A stretch of 64,000 nucleotides of DNA from Effrenium voratum (taxonomy: Eukaryota; Sar; Dinophyceae; Suessiales; Symbiodiniaceae). A program made the position numbers and the translations under genes. Below are positions 29,160 through 40,168 of the stretch, piece after piece; position 1 is the stretch's first letter; every line of letters starts with the position of its first letter. The DNA is taken from the NCBI GenBank assembly GCA_963377175.1, contig CAUJNA010000578.1, positions 104,581-168,580 of the forward strand. Reading direction: 5' to 3'. The notes beneath the pieces were generated by a model. The model saw only the letters and a list, made by a program, of their open reading frames with translations. It was not told the origin of the DNA and searched no databases.

Positions 29160-30860
29160 TTAGTTAAGATAATTTTTAGAATTCTAGATGGTCCCAGCCC
29201 AGGAGGGGCCAGCCAGGACCTTTGATTTTTAGATTTTTAGAATTTTTAGAATTTTTAGAACTTGTATAATTTTTTGAATTGAGTTCTAAAAATTCTAAAC
29301 TTCGGACCCCCAAAATTTAGAATTTTTAGAATGTTTAGAACTCAATTCTAAAAATTCTAAAAATCGGACCCCCGAAATTTAGATTTTTTAGAATTTTTAG
29401 AATTCTAGATGGTCCCAGCCCAGGAGGGGCCCAGCCAGGACCCTTGATTTTTAGATTTTTTAGAATTTTTAGAACTTTTAGAATTTTTAGAATTGAGTTC
29501 TAAAAAATCTAAAAATTCTAAAAATCGGACCCCCGAAATTTAGAATTTTTAGAACTCAATTCTAAAAATTCTAAAAATCGGACCCCCGAAATTTAGAATT
29601 TTTAGATTTTTTTGAATTCTAGATGGTCCCAGCCCAGGAGGGGCCCAGCCAGGACCTTTGATTTTTAGAATTTTTAGATTTTTAGAACTTTTAGATTTTT
29701 TAGAATTGAGTTCTAAAAATTCTAAAAAATCTAAAATTCGGACCCCCAAAATTTAGAATTTATTGAATTTTTAGAACTCAATTCTAAAAATTCTAAAAAT
29801 CGGACCCCCGAAATTTAGAATTTTTAGGATTTTTAGAACTCAATTCTAAAAATTCTAAAAGTTCTAAGCATTCGAAAAATTCTAAAAATCAAAGGTCCTG
29901 GCTGGGCCCCTCCTGGGCTGGGACCATCTAGAATTCTAAAAATTCTAAAAAATCCAATTTTCGGGGGTCCGATTTTTAGAACTTTTAGAATTTTTAGAAT
30001 TGAGTTCTAAAAATTCAATAAATTCTAAATTTTGGGGGTCCGAATTTTAGAATTTTTAGAACTCAATTCTAAAAAATCTAAAAGTTCTAAAACTTCTAAA
30101 AAATCTAAAAATCAAAGGTCCTGGCTGGGCCCCTCCTGGGCTGGGACCATCTAGAATTCTAAAAATTCTAAATTTCGGGGGTCCGTTTTTTAGAATTTTT
30201 ATAATTTTTAGAATTGAGTTCTAAAAATTCTAAAAAGTCTAAATTTTGGGGGTCCGAAGTTTAGAATTTTTAGAACTCAATTCTAAAAATTCTAAAAGTT
30301 TTATCAAATCTAAAAAATCTTAAAAAATCCGAAAATCAAAGGTCCTGGCTGGCCCCTCCTGGGCTGGGACCATCTAGAATTGTAAAAACTCTAAAAATTC
30401 TAAATTTCGGGGGTCCGATTTTTAGAATTTTTAGAATTTTTAGAACTCAATTCTAAAAATTCTAAAAGTTCTAAAAATTCTAAAAAATCTAAAAAAATCC
30501 AAAAATCAAGCGTCCTGGCTGGGCCCCTCCTGGGCTGGGACCATCTAGAAATTTAATAATTCTAAAATTCCAATTTTCGGGGGTCCGATTTTTAGAACTT
30601 TTAGTTTTTTTTTGAATTGAGTTCTGAAAATTCTAAAAATTATAAACTTCGGGGTCCGATTTTGAGAATTTTTTGAATTGAATTATAAATATTCTCGAAA
30701 TTCTACATATGTGGGGTACGAATTTTAGAACTTTGGGATTCTTTTTAGAACTCATTTAAAAAGCTTCTAAAAGGTCTAAAAAATCAAAAAGGAAAAATTA
30801 AAAATCAAGGGGCCCCTCCTGGGCTGAGACCATCTAGAATTCTAAACAATCTAACATAGA
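29160..30860. repeat. AT-rich foldback array of ~216-bp units in two opposite orientations
   Basis: Each unit couples a conserved 40-bp GC-rich core (gatggtcccagcccaggagg, then ccaggacc) with ttttagaa/ttctaaaa tracts and a second landmark, cggacccccgaaattt. The core reads forward at about 29186, 29407 and 29623, and reverse-complement at about 29890, 30110, 30335, 30510 and 30803. The forward spacing is about 216 bp. The array is therefore a large imperfect palindrome centred near 29,770, and within it the tttagaa/ttctaaa motifs are themselves self-complementary. The right-hand units degrade toward 30,860. No coding capacity. Confidence 0.9.
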
Positions 30861-31117
30861 GTATTTTTTGAGAGTTCAATTCTATAGTTTCAACATCAAA
30901 AAACATTGAGCATCCTGCACGCCCCTGGGCTAGGACGTGAAAGGCATGTCGCCCCCTTTGTTCGCGAGTTGGAAAGAGTGAGGAAGGGATGGGAAGGTGG
31001 AGGACATGCCTCTCACTAGCGTAAAAGGGGCAGGAAGAGAAATGAAAGATGCTTCTCTTTTTAGCTGTTGGATGGGGTGAAGGCAATTCACCCTTTCATG
31101 CTACTCCTTTCTCTTTT

Positions 31118-31471
31118 CCACGCCTTTACCCACAACCGCAAGTAGCTGTGTGTTGGATAAAGGCTTGGGAGACGAAGGATAGAGAGTGAGGGATAGAGAT
31201 GAATGCTGGGCCAGCCCTCACAAGGCTTCTCTCTTCGTTCGTCCATCATTATCTCTTCATCCACATCCTTTATCTCTCCTTAAAGACCGGGAGACCACGC
31301 CTTTACCCACAACCGCAAGTAGCTGTGTGTTGGATAAAGGCTTGGGAGACGAAGGATAGAGAGTGAGGGATAGAGATGAATGCTGGGCCAGCCCTCACAA
31401 GGCTTCTCTCTTCGTTCGTCCATCATTATCTCTTCATCCACATCCTTTATCTCTCCTTAAAGGCCGGGAGA
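31118..31471. repeat. 177-bp tandem direct duplication
   Basis: Copy 1 is 31118-31294 and copy 2 is 31295-31471. Both begin ccacgcctttacccacaacc and are almost identical, differing near the end (gaccggg versus ggccggg). The near identity indicates a recent event. Confidence 0.92.
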
Positions 31472-31609
31472 GAAGATAGGAAAAGGACAGGCAATGGAGC
31501 TTCAGCTCGTCTCATGCCTTCGCCAGCTCTAGAGCCAACATAAGAGAGGGAGAAGGGGTGACATCTCTTTCTCTCACGTAGAGTCCTTGCCATTATTTCA
31601 GAATGAAGA

Positions 31610-32960
31610 AATGGCGTGGGAAGGCGCGTGAGAGGGAGATGACCAGCTCCTCCATCATTATCCTATCTGTTAGAGCTGTGGGGCCACGGAGAGAGCAAGA
31701 GAAAGAGGGTCAACAGGTAAAGATGATTGGGGAAGAGATAGAGAGTGAACGGAAAAGCTGGGACAATAAGGACATTCCAGCTCGTCTAGCTTTCATCTAC
31801 TTCCCTTCTCTTGACCTCCCTCGTTTCTGGGCAAGAGGTTGGGAAAGAGAAGCTGAATAGAGGTGAAGAAAGAGGAATTCATTTGTACTGCTGGAAAGAA
31901 CTGGCCAGCGGATGGGATTTCCTCTGGCCACCTCTCACCTAATCACTTTACCTCTCTCGTCATCAATTTCCTTTCTCCTTTCCATTCTCACCGTTGCAAC
32001 GGCTAGGAAAGAAGAAGGGGTGAAGAGATAGGAGAGAGAACTAGAATGAAGAACCCAGATGACATGAAAGACGTTCTGGATTCTGTGAAGGGGAAGGAGA
32101 TGTTGGTGATAGAGAAGGAGAAGGAGTTGCATTCCTTTCTCTTGCATACAATCCCCGCCACTCCAGAATTAAGAGATGGCAAGGCAAGGCGTGTGAGAGG
32201 GAGATGACCAGCTCCTCCATCATTATCCTACCTGTTAGAGCTGTGGGGCCAACGGAGAGAGCAAGAGAAAGAGGGTCAACAGGTAAAGATGATTGGGGAA
32301 GAGATAGAGAGTGAACGGAAAAGCTGGGACAATACTTGTTGTGAACTCTAGGGGTCGCATGCCAGGTAAACGACCGGAGAGAGCGAGAGAGAGAGAGAGA
32401 GAGAGATGGAGGGCGGTCATATGATGGCTAATGAAAGAGAAGGCGCCATCATCACTCTCACTTTTTACCTCTCATTACCTACCTCCCATCATCTCTAGCT
32501 TCTAAATCTTGGATGTGGATGAGGGAGGAGATAGGATGACAGGGAAAACGTGACAAGGTGAGCCCACCCACTCTCTCCTTCACCCACCTTTTTAATCTCC
32601 TTTTCTCTCGCTTGCAGGTGATGATGAGTGAAGAAGCGAGCGAAGAGTCAGGGCAAGAAAGGAAGAGACAGGGAAAGAGATGTTACTATCATAAAAATGT
32701 TTCCATATTCTAAGAGTACAAATCAGAGACGCTTTATCATTTGAGATGCTTTCCATCTCTTGCATTCGCTTTCTCCATTCTATTTCCCTCTCATGTCACT
32801 CCCAAAGCTATTAAAAGAGAACGGGAATGACAGGTAAAGATGATTGGAATTGGACAATAAGGACATTCCAGCTTGTCTAGCTTTCATTCACTTCCCTTCT
32901 CTTGACCTCCCTTGTTTCCAAAAGAAACTTATAACTGGGCAAGAGGTTGGGAAAGAGAAC
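31610..32960. repeat. Block duplication, second copy split by ~500 bp
   Basis: Block A is about 31612-31850. Its left half recurs at about 32180-32333 (gagatgaccagctcctccat to gctgggacaata). Its right half recurs at about 32836-32958 (ggacaataaggacattcca to gggaaagagaa). The split point is ggacaata in both halves, and aggtaaagatgattgg is present on both sides. Confidence 0.8.
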
Positions 32961-32965
32961 AAACA

Positions 32966-33372
32966 CACATACATACATACATACATTACATTACATTACA
33001 TTACATTACAGTACGTTACATTACATTACATTACATTTCATTACATTACACACATACATACATACATACATTACATTACATTACATTTACATTACATTAC
33101 ATTACATACATACATACTTACTTACGTACTTACTTACTTACTACATACATACATACATACATACATACATACATACATTACATTACATTACATTACATTA
33201 CATACATTACATTACATTACATTACATACATACATACATACATACATACATTACATTACATTACATTACATTACATACATACATTACACATACATTACAT
33301 ACATACATACATACATACATACATGCATACATACATACAAACATATCAAACTTATGTACATGCATGCATACA
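32966..33372. repeat. (TACAT)n / (ATAC)n array
   Basis: Alternating blocks of acatacat and attacatt units over 400 bp, followed by a GA-rich tract to about 33,500. Three long + strand Tyr/His/Thr-rich frames through it are artefacts of the repeat. Confidence 0.93.
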
Positions 33373-33639
33373 TACGAGAGAGGGAGATTGGGGAGAGAGA
33401 GGCTTGGGGGGATGGGGAGGATGGGAGCAGAGGGAGGGAGAGAGGACGACAGAACACACAAGGGAGACAAGGAAGAGAGGAAGAAGGAGAAAAGGGAGAG
33501 GACAATGTCGGCGGACTGAGCCGGAGGCTCTAAAGTAAAATTTTGAAAAATTGAATGTATCGGGAGAGTGCGTCGGTTGTTTTATCACCCCAGCAGCGCC
33601 TTGGGACGGGGCTTGACTCCCGACTACGACAAGGAGCGA

Positions 33640-34212
33640 CGATATATTGGAATCGATGACATTTAACACAGAAACAATAACATGTGTTGCAGAAACGAAG
33701 ACATCTACCACAGGGACGATGACATATGTCGTAGACAATGGATCAATGACAAGTTCTGCTGGCTGCCTTGTCACCCCTCCGTAACGCGACGGGTGTGTCG
33801 TGGAAACAATGATGACATCTGACACAGAAACGATAACATGTGTTGTGGAAACGAAGACATCTGCCACAGAGACGATGACATGTGTCACAGAAACGATGGA
33901 ACGATGACAAGTTCTGCTGGCTGCCTTGTCACAAACCCCGTAGCTCAGTCGGTAACCACGCCTCTCTGAGAGGAATAACCTGTTGGACTCGATGACATTT
34001 AACACAGAAACGATAACATGTGTCACACACGATGGAACAAGTTCTGCCTCCCCAAAGCTCCGTACCGCAACGGATAGCTAGGGTATGTCGCGGAAACGAT
34101 GACACGTCGGAATTGATGACATCTGACAGAGAAACGATGACGTGATGCAGAAACAAAGACATCTGCCACAGAGACGATGACATGTGTCACAGAAACGATG
34201 GAACGATGACAA
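33640..34212. repeat. Four diverged ~150-bp tandem units with tRNA-like boxes
   Basis: Units near 33650, 33810, 33985 and 34115 share gatgacat-tgacacagaaacgat, cgaagacatctgccacagag and gatgacaagttctgctggct, with smaller internal repeats of gaaacgatgacat. One unit contains tagctcagtcgg (about 33941), a good tRNA/polymerase III A-box match, and ggactcgatg (about 33981). No folded tRNA results. Confidence 0.65.
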
Positions 34213-35540
34213 GCCCATCAGCGGTCGCCATGCGTCGGCAGGCTCGGGCCACCAGCCACGGAACCCAAGACAGCAGCGCGCGGGCGCGGGCGATCCAGGA
34301 ACCCAGCCTTTCGGCCAGGTGACCCAGAAGGCTCAGCCTACTGGCCAGAGACCCTCTCCCTCAGAACTGAAACAAACAAGTAAACAATCAATCAAATCTG
34401 TCCGTCAAATAGCAGAAGATACACCTTTGTGAAAAGCATATCCGCTTCATCCTTGCATTCTGAGCGGTCTGCATCCTGAGCTGCCTGTGAATGTGGTGCG
34501 GTTTCCCGCGTGTGAGCCAGCTTGTTCAAGCCAGAGGCTACGCGGCAACGAAGTTATTCAACCTTCCTAGCGGCAAGCGACCGGTCGTGCGGAGAGAGGG
34601 TATCCCCTCCTCGCATCTTACAAGCGTTGCACAACGAAATGAAAGACTTGGAAGAGAAACACCTGAAGATAACACCATGTCCCTTGAGGCCACACTGACA
34701 TGCGCAAACAGACCTGCAGTCGAATCCATGCGTAACAGCAATCCCTTCAACCTCACCTTCCCTCAGAGCATTACATTGGGGTCGGTAGAGAATGACGGGA
34801 GTGCATCCGCATGTCCGAGCGTCACAAGCAATATTGAACCTTTGCCTAACGGCATTTTCGGTCCTATCCCTAAGCTTTCTGGTCTGTCCCCACTTCCCAG
34901 TCCTGGAATCAACCCTATCGTGGCGCAAGATCATTAAGCGCAAGCACAACGTAACAAAGGCTCTCGCCTTCGACCCTACCAGTGCGAACAATGTGATTCC
35001 TGTATCCAGGAGCAACTTGAAGCGTGACCACCCTACAAAACTCACCAGACGCGAAAACTGGCCGGTCATTAAGGACATGCTTTTTAAGCCTTTTTTTTTG
35101 GTGCTCTTTTTGGACCGAAAACCTTGTTTTTTCGCGTGCGCGTTCTTTGTCAAAACAATCCGTTTTTCGGAAGTGTTTTTTTGCCGAAAATCTTGGGGAG
35201 GGAGGGGGAGAGGGGGGAGGGGGGGAAGAATTTTGGGATGCGCTCTTACTCCGAGGTGGCTTGAACTTGACTTGCGTTGCTGCATGGCCAAAAGGACCCC
35301 AAAGAAGAAACTCAAGAGGGAAGGGGCGGGATCCGCTTGGGCAGAAACATGCAGCAGGGGAACTTGGCAGCCTACTGGTTACAATCGTTGGCCACCTTAG
35401 CAGCCGAGAAGCAAGAAGCAAAAGGCCGTGCACGCGCAGCTGTTCTCTTTTTTTTCCGGCATTGCCCCATGTCAATGGAAAAGAGATACAGCTGGACAGC
35501 GCCAGTGAGACCCCGTCATATGGCAGCTGCCAGGTTTGCC
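34213..35540. other. Stretch with only unassigned frames
   Basis: Frames of 148 (+, 34491-34937), 202 (+, 34792-35400) and 253 (-, 34554-35315) codons overlap each other and match nothing I recognise. They show no periodic pattern that favours one. A T-run and a GGGAGG-rich tract lie at 35,085-35,235. Confidence 0.4.
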
Positions 35541-36224
35541 TCAGGCACTGGCGCTGGCTGCTTTCGCCTCAAAACAAACTGCGCGAGCGCAGTTTGTCAT
35601 AAGCGCAAGCTGGTCCAACTTGCTCTTTAAATCACGCAGGGCCTCTTCAAGCCGCGCGTTCTTTTCAGCTCCTTCACGGAATTTCTGCTCAGCCTGGCGG
35701 AGACGGTTTCGCCAGTCCCGTGCACCCATGGTAGTGCTTTTGGTCCGGAAATCTAATTTTTTCTTCATGGAGTCATTGTCCAGCCGCAGCCGATCTACTT
35801 CAGCAAGCAACTCATCATGGTTTTAGAGATTCAATAGTTCTTCCTTGGTGAGTCGCACACGGATGTTTCAGCACCGGTTGTTCTCGTACCTGGCCCAGTG
35901 CAGTTTGCAAAGATGTTTTGGGCAGGCTCAAGAACACAGTTGAAGAGATAATAAAACACATACTACAATTATTGACTGAACTGTTACTCCAAGCTGCCGT
36001 CTCTTAGTTGTAGTTTTGACATTCACGGGGTCGGCCTGCAGCTTCTTGGTGTTCTTCATCTCCCCCAGCTCGCTCTTTATCACAACCATGGCACGCCCCC
36101 TTTGGCAACGGCGACGTGAAGTCAGGCGGCTGGAGCTTGACAAAGAAAGTAGCGAGAGTCCACCCCCTGCCCAGATCTTTTCAATGCTGGCCCATAAGAG
36201 TTTGTCAATGGTCGAAAGGTTCAA
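35541..36224 (-). pseudogene. Coiled-coil protein fragment, unassigned
   Basis: Minus frame 35810-35541 encodes LAEVDRLRLDNDSMKKKLDF then RNRLRQAEQKFREG and LEEALRDLKSKLDQL, a clear heptad coiled coil. Just upstream RLTKEELLNL reads in the same frame but meets a stop at about 35824. Further upstream (36224-35928) DKLLWASIEKIW and VIKSELGEMKNTKKL also look coding. Family unknown. The stop and frame changes point to a decayed gene fragment. Confidence 0.42.
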
Positions 36225-36298
36225 CTACCGGCAAGTCAAGCTTTAGATCCCCAAAAAACAAAAAAGTCCAACTTGCACAAAGTATTCAAGCACCACAA

Positions 36299-37232
36299 GA
36301 AAAAACTACCCGTTCGGGCCTCGAAGAACCGTTCCATTCGGGCACTGGGCTCGGGCCCGAAAAAGTCATTCCATTCGGGCCCCGAAAAGATGGCTGGTGG
36401 ACACAAATGTGCAGATTGAAACGGTGGCCTCCAAAGAGCCCCTGGAGAAACATCCACAGCCAAGAGCCCCGGGCCCCGAAAAGTTGTTCGATTCGGGCCC
36501 CGATTCGGGCCCCGAAAAGCTGTTCCATTCGGGTCCCGGATTCGGCCCCCGAAAAGTCGTATACCATTCGGGCCTCGAAAAGATGGCTGGTGGACACAAA
36601 TGTGCAGATTGAAACGGTGGCCTCCAAAGAGCCCCTAGAGAAACATGCACAGCCAAGAGCCCCGGGCCTCGAAAAGTTGTTCGATTCGGGCCCTGATTCG
36701 GGCCCCGAAACGCTGTTCCATTCGGGTCCCGGATTCAGACCCCGAAAAGTCGTATACCATTCGGGCCCCGAAAAGATGGCTGGTGGACACAAATGTGCAG
36801 ATTGAAACGGTGGCCTCCAAAGAGCCCCTAGAGAAACATCCACAGCCAAGAGCCCCGGGCCTCGAAAAGTTGTTCGATTCGGGCCCTGATTCGGGCCCCG
36901 AAACGCTGTTCCATTCGGGTCCCGGATTCGGGCCCCGAAAAGTCGTATACCATTCGGGCCCCGAAAGAATGGCTGGTGGACACAAATGTGCAGATTGAAA
37001 CGGTGGCCTCCAAAGAGCCCCTGGAGAAACATCCACAGCCAAGAGCCCCGGGCCTCGAAAAGTTGTTCGATTCGGGCCCCGATTCGGGCCCCGAAAAGCT
37101 GTTCCATTCGGGTCCCGGATTCGGGCCCCGAAAAGTTGTTTGATTCGGGAATCGGGGCCCCGAAAAGTCGTATACCATTCGGGTCCCAGATTCGGGCCCC
37201 GAAAAGCTGTTCCATTTGGGCCCCGGGTTCAA
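36299..37232. repeat. ~192-bp tandem repeat, four to five units
   Basis: The landmark atggctggtggacac occurs at 36391, 36583, 36776 and 36969, a period of 192-193 bp. Within units the 20-base module ttcgggccccgaaaag and variants recur several times. Partial units flank both ends. Because 192 is divisible by three and the unit lacks stops, frames of up to 322 codons run through on the minus strand and 229 on the plus strand. No domain is visible. 37,233-37,880 holds nothing recognisable. Confidence 0.9.
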
Positions 37233-37879
37233 GCTCTAAATTGTTTTCAAGCAAAAACTATTCGTGTTGGCTCCGAAGACTTGTTCGGCCGGGTTCAGCC
37301 CCGAAGTTGCCGGGGCTTCAACAATTCAATTGCCGAAAGGAGCTCTGGCGCCTCTGGCAGGCATGGCTGGCCTTGTGATGTGGAAGGTCTGAGAAACACA
37401 TGAACACGCAGTGGCTGTTGAAACTCACGCGGGCTCCTTTTTCACACTCTCAGCTTTCCCCGCGACATGTCAATTGCATGTCTCCCCGACCATGTTGCTA
37501 CTAAGAAGCAAGCAGCAATTGCAGCTTGCAAAAACCACCGTTTGGGAAAACAGCAAGGCATCCAACTGCGGGGGCGCAGTTGTTTGAACACCTGATCCAA
37601 TCTGTACTGGAGTCAAAGTCGATCAGGGCTGAACTGCCCCCAAGCCAGTGTTGTTTGGCTTCCGGAAGAGGCATCCTCGGGGGATGGCTCAGTTGTTGCA
37701 TCGCAGCTGGGCGAGACATCAGGTTGCTCGGAATCTTTTTTCTGCTGCCACTTCCTTGCCAGGACCTGGGCCTCTGCCCAAGCCACTGCGACAAGCCCTG
37801 GCATAACTCGCTCACTCAGTGGCAAATCGTCGGCACGACTCCAGGTCCAGGCGGACGCGGTTGTGGAGGGTGACCCCTG

Positions 37880-38420
37880 GCAGCTGACGTAGGTCACTGC
37901 GTGGCTCGGCCGGTGGCCCGCAACAGCTCCTGGTTCTTCAGCCACATGCCGTTGTCCAGCCTCACCCTGTCCGGCTCCACTTCCGCCACGGCCACGAAGA
38001 CTCCCTTGGGTATCTTTCCGCCGGCCCCGATGAGGCGCAGCCCCGGCCACACCCTCATGCTCTGGGGGCTCAGAGGTTTGCGGCGCCAGGGCCCGGTTCG
38101 CCGCTGCGTTGACGGCCGTGCGCTTGCTGTGGCTGATGACCGAGGGGTAGAGCTCCTTCAGCCTCGCCTTGGCCTGCTAAAGCGTGGGGCACCCCTCCTC
38201 GCCGACCCGCAGCCACTTCACGAAGTTGAAGATGCCGGAGTCGGAGCGCATGTTCTCCGTGATCTCGACGTGACGCAGGCCATGGCCTTCGAGGCGCTGA
38301 AGGCCGACGGCCCCGCGCGCTGGGCAAGTCGGCCGCCAGGCCAACCACACGCCACGCCCCTTCTCCTGGGGCCTGAACCCCGTGACTCTGCCTCAGTCCC
38401 AGCCGAACTCCCGGGCAAGC
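37880..38420 (-). pseudogene. Virus-like cassette, minus-strand gene of unknown function (copy 1)
   Basis: Minus-strand pieces read GIFNFVKWLRVGEEGCP (about 38245-38195), then QAKARLKELYPSVISHSKR and VNAAANRALAPQTSEPP, then in another frame VWPGLRLIGAGGKIPKGVF and EVEPDRVRLDNGMWL ending near 37880. High GC and dense coding character like the capsid gene next door. At least one stop and one frameshift. Not assigned to a family; position beside the capsid gene suggests a viral gene. Confidence 0.4.
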
Positions 38421-38503
38421 TCGCGAAATCCGGGCAGTCCCGCCAAAGCCGCCTGCCTCCGCCGAGCTACGACCAGCTGGCCCGGGACATCGAAGCGGCA
38501 TAA
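38390..38503 (+). pseudogene. Virus-like cassette, PPxY-containing protein end (copy 1)
   Basis: The last 15 residues before the stop at 38503 read PPPSYDQLARDIEAA, identical to the end of the matching frame at 62235-62281. PPSY is a PPxY-type WW-domain ligand, a class of motif used as a late domain by some viruses. The N-terminal part of this frame is not clearly related to the copy at 61.8 kb. Confidence 0.5.
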
Positions 38504-38572
38504 AAAACTATTCTCGTACAAACGTCCAGTAAATCTTCGCCGTACGAGTGAAAATGCGTGTGTTTCAAGAAG

Positions 38573-39706
38573 CATGGAGGTGGTCACAGCCGGAGCACAT
38601 GATGAGCTGATGCAAAGCCTGGACTACAGACTGAAAACAGCAACACCAACTATGTGACTGCGCGGCACGACGTCCAGTATTTCCCCAGCTCGCTGAGCTC
38701 CTTCTCCCCAGCCACCTCGAGGGTCTGCCGCATCCTGACCAGCGGTACTTCGTTCATTGACCCCGAGTCGATCAAGATCGCCTTCAGAATCAGAAACACG
38801 GACGCCACCAACCCGCTGGCGCCGGCCACTCCGAACCCCGCCTGTTTCGGATCCAGATCTTCGCCAACGGCCAGCGCTGCGACGACATTAAGTACTATGG
38901 CCGCACCGTGGCCGTCCTAGGCCGTGGAGGGCTTCGACGAGGTGAACAACTCCCGGACGCCCCGGTGCACCAGAGCGGCTACGCGGACGTGCTGCTGCGC
39001 CCCACCATGGTCTCGAGTTGGAGTTTGCCGATGCCACGACAGCGCTGTGGTCCGAGAACGAACGCCGGGCGCACCCGGCAGGAGCTTCGAGATTCAGAAC
39101 GTCCGAGTTCTGACATCCCAGGTCGTTTTAGACTCGGCGCTCGTGGAGTCGTTCAATCGGGTGCTCCTCTCAGGAAGGTCGCTCGTGTTCAGCTACCCCA
39201 CGGTGCACACACAGCAGTCCACGGCGCCGACGGGAGTGGCGGAGCACAACGTCACCGTCGCGCGCGCCTTCACGAAACTGATGGGAGCGTTCGTGACCTT
39301 CTGGGATATCGACGGGCTCGAAGATCCACTTGCTGGCCAACCCGGGCAGGACGTGGCGCCCATCGGCGCAGCCAGGCAGGAAGACAGCCTCCTGGGCAGC
39401 CTGCAGTACCCGCACAACCCCATGAAGGGAGCCTCGGAGCACTTCCACTTCCTCTCGGTCCTTGCGGGGACCTACGACAACACGGTGCGCAACATCGACA
39501 GCGACCGTGCGGGCTACCTGCGCCCAGCTTCATCGCGGGCTTCCCGCCTGAGCGCGTGCCCAAGCCCCTTAGTGGCGTCAGCACCCGCTCGGGCGACCTG
39601 GCTCGGTTCACTTTCAAGGACTCGACGGTACGATGACGTGTTCATCCACTTGATAGCCTACCAGCTGGTGACGCTCTCTGGCACGGGAGTTTCTGTGCTG
39701 GACTAG
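38573..39706 (+). pseudogene. Double-jelly-roll-like major capsid protein, endogenous viral copy 1
   Basis: Starts MEVVTAGAHDELMQSL. After a frameshift it reads VQYFPSSLSSFSPATSRVCR and FIDPESIKI, then NPLAPATPNPAC. It later resumes with FEIQNVRVL, LDSALVESFNRVLLSGRSL, a spaced NVTVARAFTKLMGAFVTF and SVLAGTYDNTVRNID, ending VFIHLIAYQLVTLSG before the stop at 39704. This fits the capsid pattern seen in Polinton-like and related dsDNA virus elements integrated in protist genomes. Compared with copy 2 it lacks about 14 codons near 38910 and has several frame changes, so no capsid can be made from it. Family placement is by motif memory and needs a structure-based search. Confidence 0.6.
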
Positions 39707-39709
39707 CAA

Positions 39710-39781
39710 GGCTCCATAGCTCAATCGGAAGAGGCGCTGCAGCTCTGAAGCTTGGAGGGCGCGGGCTCGATTCCACCCTGA
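39710..39781 (+). tRNA. tRNA-like sequence, probably pseudo-tRNA
   Basis: Starts three bases after the capsid stop with ggctccatagctcaatcgg (A-box near-consensus at 39717-39728) and carries ggctcgattcc (B-box, 10 of 11) at 39764-39774, the right spacing for a tRNA. The anticodon stem and the acceptor pairing are poor, so a functional tRNA is unlikely. It may be a tRNA-derived short element or a viral attachment remnant. Confidence 0.35.
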
Positions 39782-39782
39782 C

Positions 39783-39945
39783 GCAGGCCCAGGCGCGAGT
39801 AGTAGCGCTGGCCCGCCCGGGTCAGCTGCCCGTCCGCACGCGAGAGCGCGTAGGCCCCCGGTCCGCGCCGCATGTTCAGCACGACGGCTCCATCCGCCCC
39901 CGTGCGAGCCCGGGCGCCGCCGTCCGCGGCCTCCGTGATCTGTTG
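39783..39945 (-). pseudogene. Virus-like cassette, small minus-strand coding fragment
   Basis: Minus strand reads QQITEAADGGARARTGADG, VVLNMRRGPGAYALSRADGQ and LTRAGQRYYSRLGLRQG in one frame. GC content and coding density match the neighbouring capsid gene. Unassigned. Confidence 0.35.
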
Positions 39946-40168
39946 TCGTTGTCTCCCCCAACTTGCCATTCTTTTTTTACGGGGCCAGTTTTTTTTGTTC
40001 GGCCGCGCCGCGCGTTTGCTCGGTGTGCGTGGTTTTGGCACGGCGTGGTTTTTGCATGATTTTTTCATGTTTAGTTGACACGACAAAGGTTGACGTGGAG
40101 AACGTGTCTTCGTCGCAGCACATCGGCCCGGCAGCAACAGCAGCAGCAACAGCAGCCTTTGGCTTTGG

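Larger units (their letters stand above)
30861..32960. other. GA/CT-rich non-coding region with duplicated blocks
   Basis: Purine-rich sequence (gagagaagg, ggaagagatagagag) with no gene that I recognise. It contains the 177-bp tandem duplication and the block duplication listed separately. A short gagaga run lies near 32,385-32,410. Confidence 0.6.

Noticed and set aside
32844..33538. Three + frames of 190-229 codons
   Set aside because: Translations of the TACAT/ATAC array.
29160..34212. CRISPR array
   Set aside because: Repeats are long, AT-rich or diverged, without uniform 25-40 base repeats and unique spacers, and the genome is eukaryotic.
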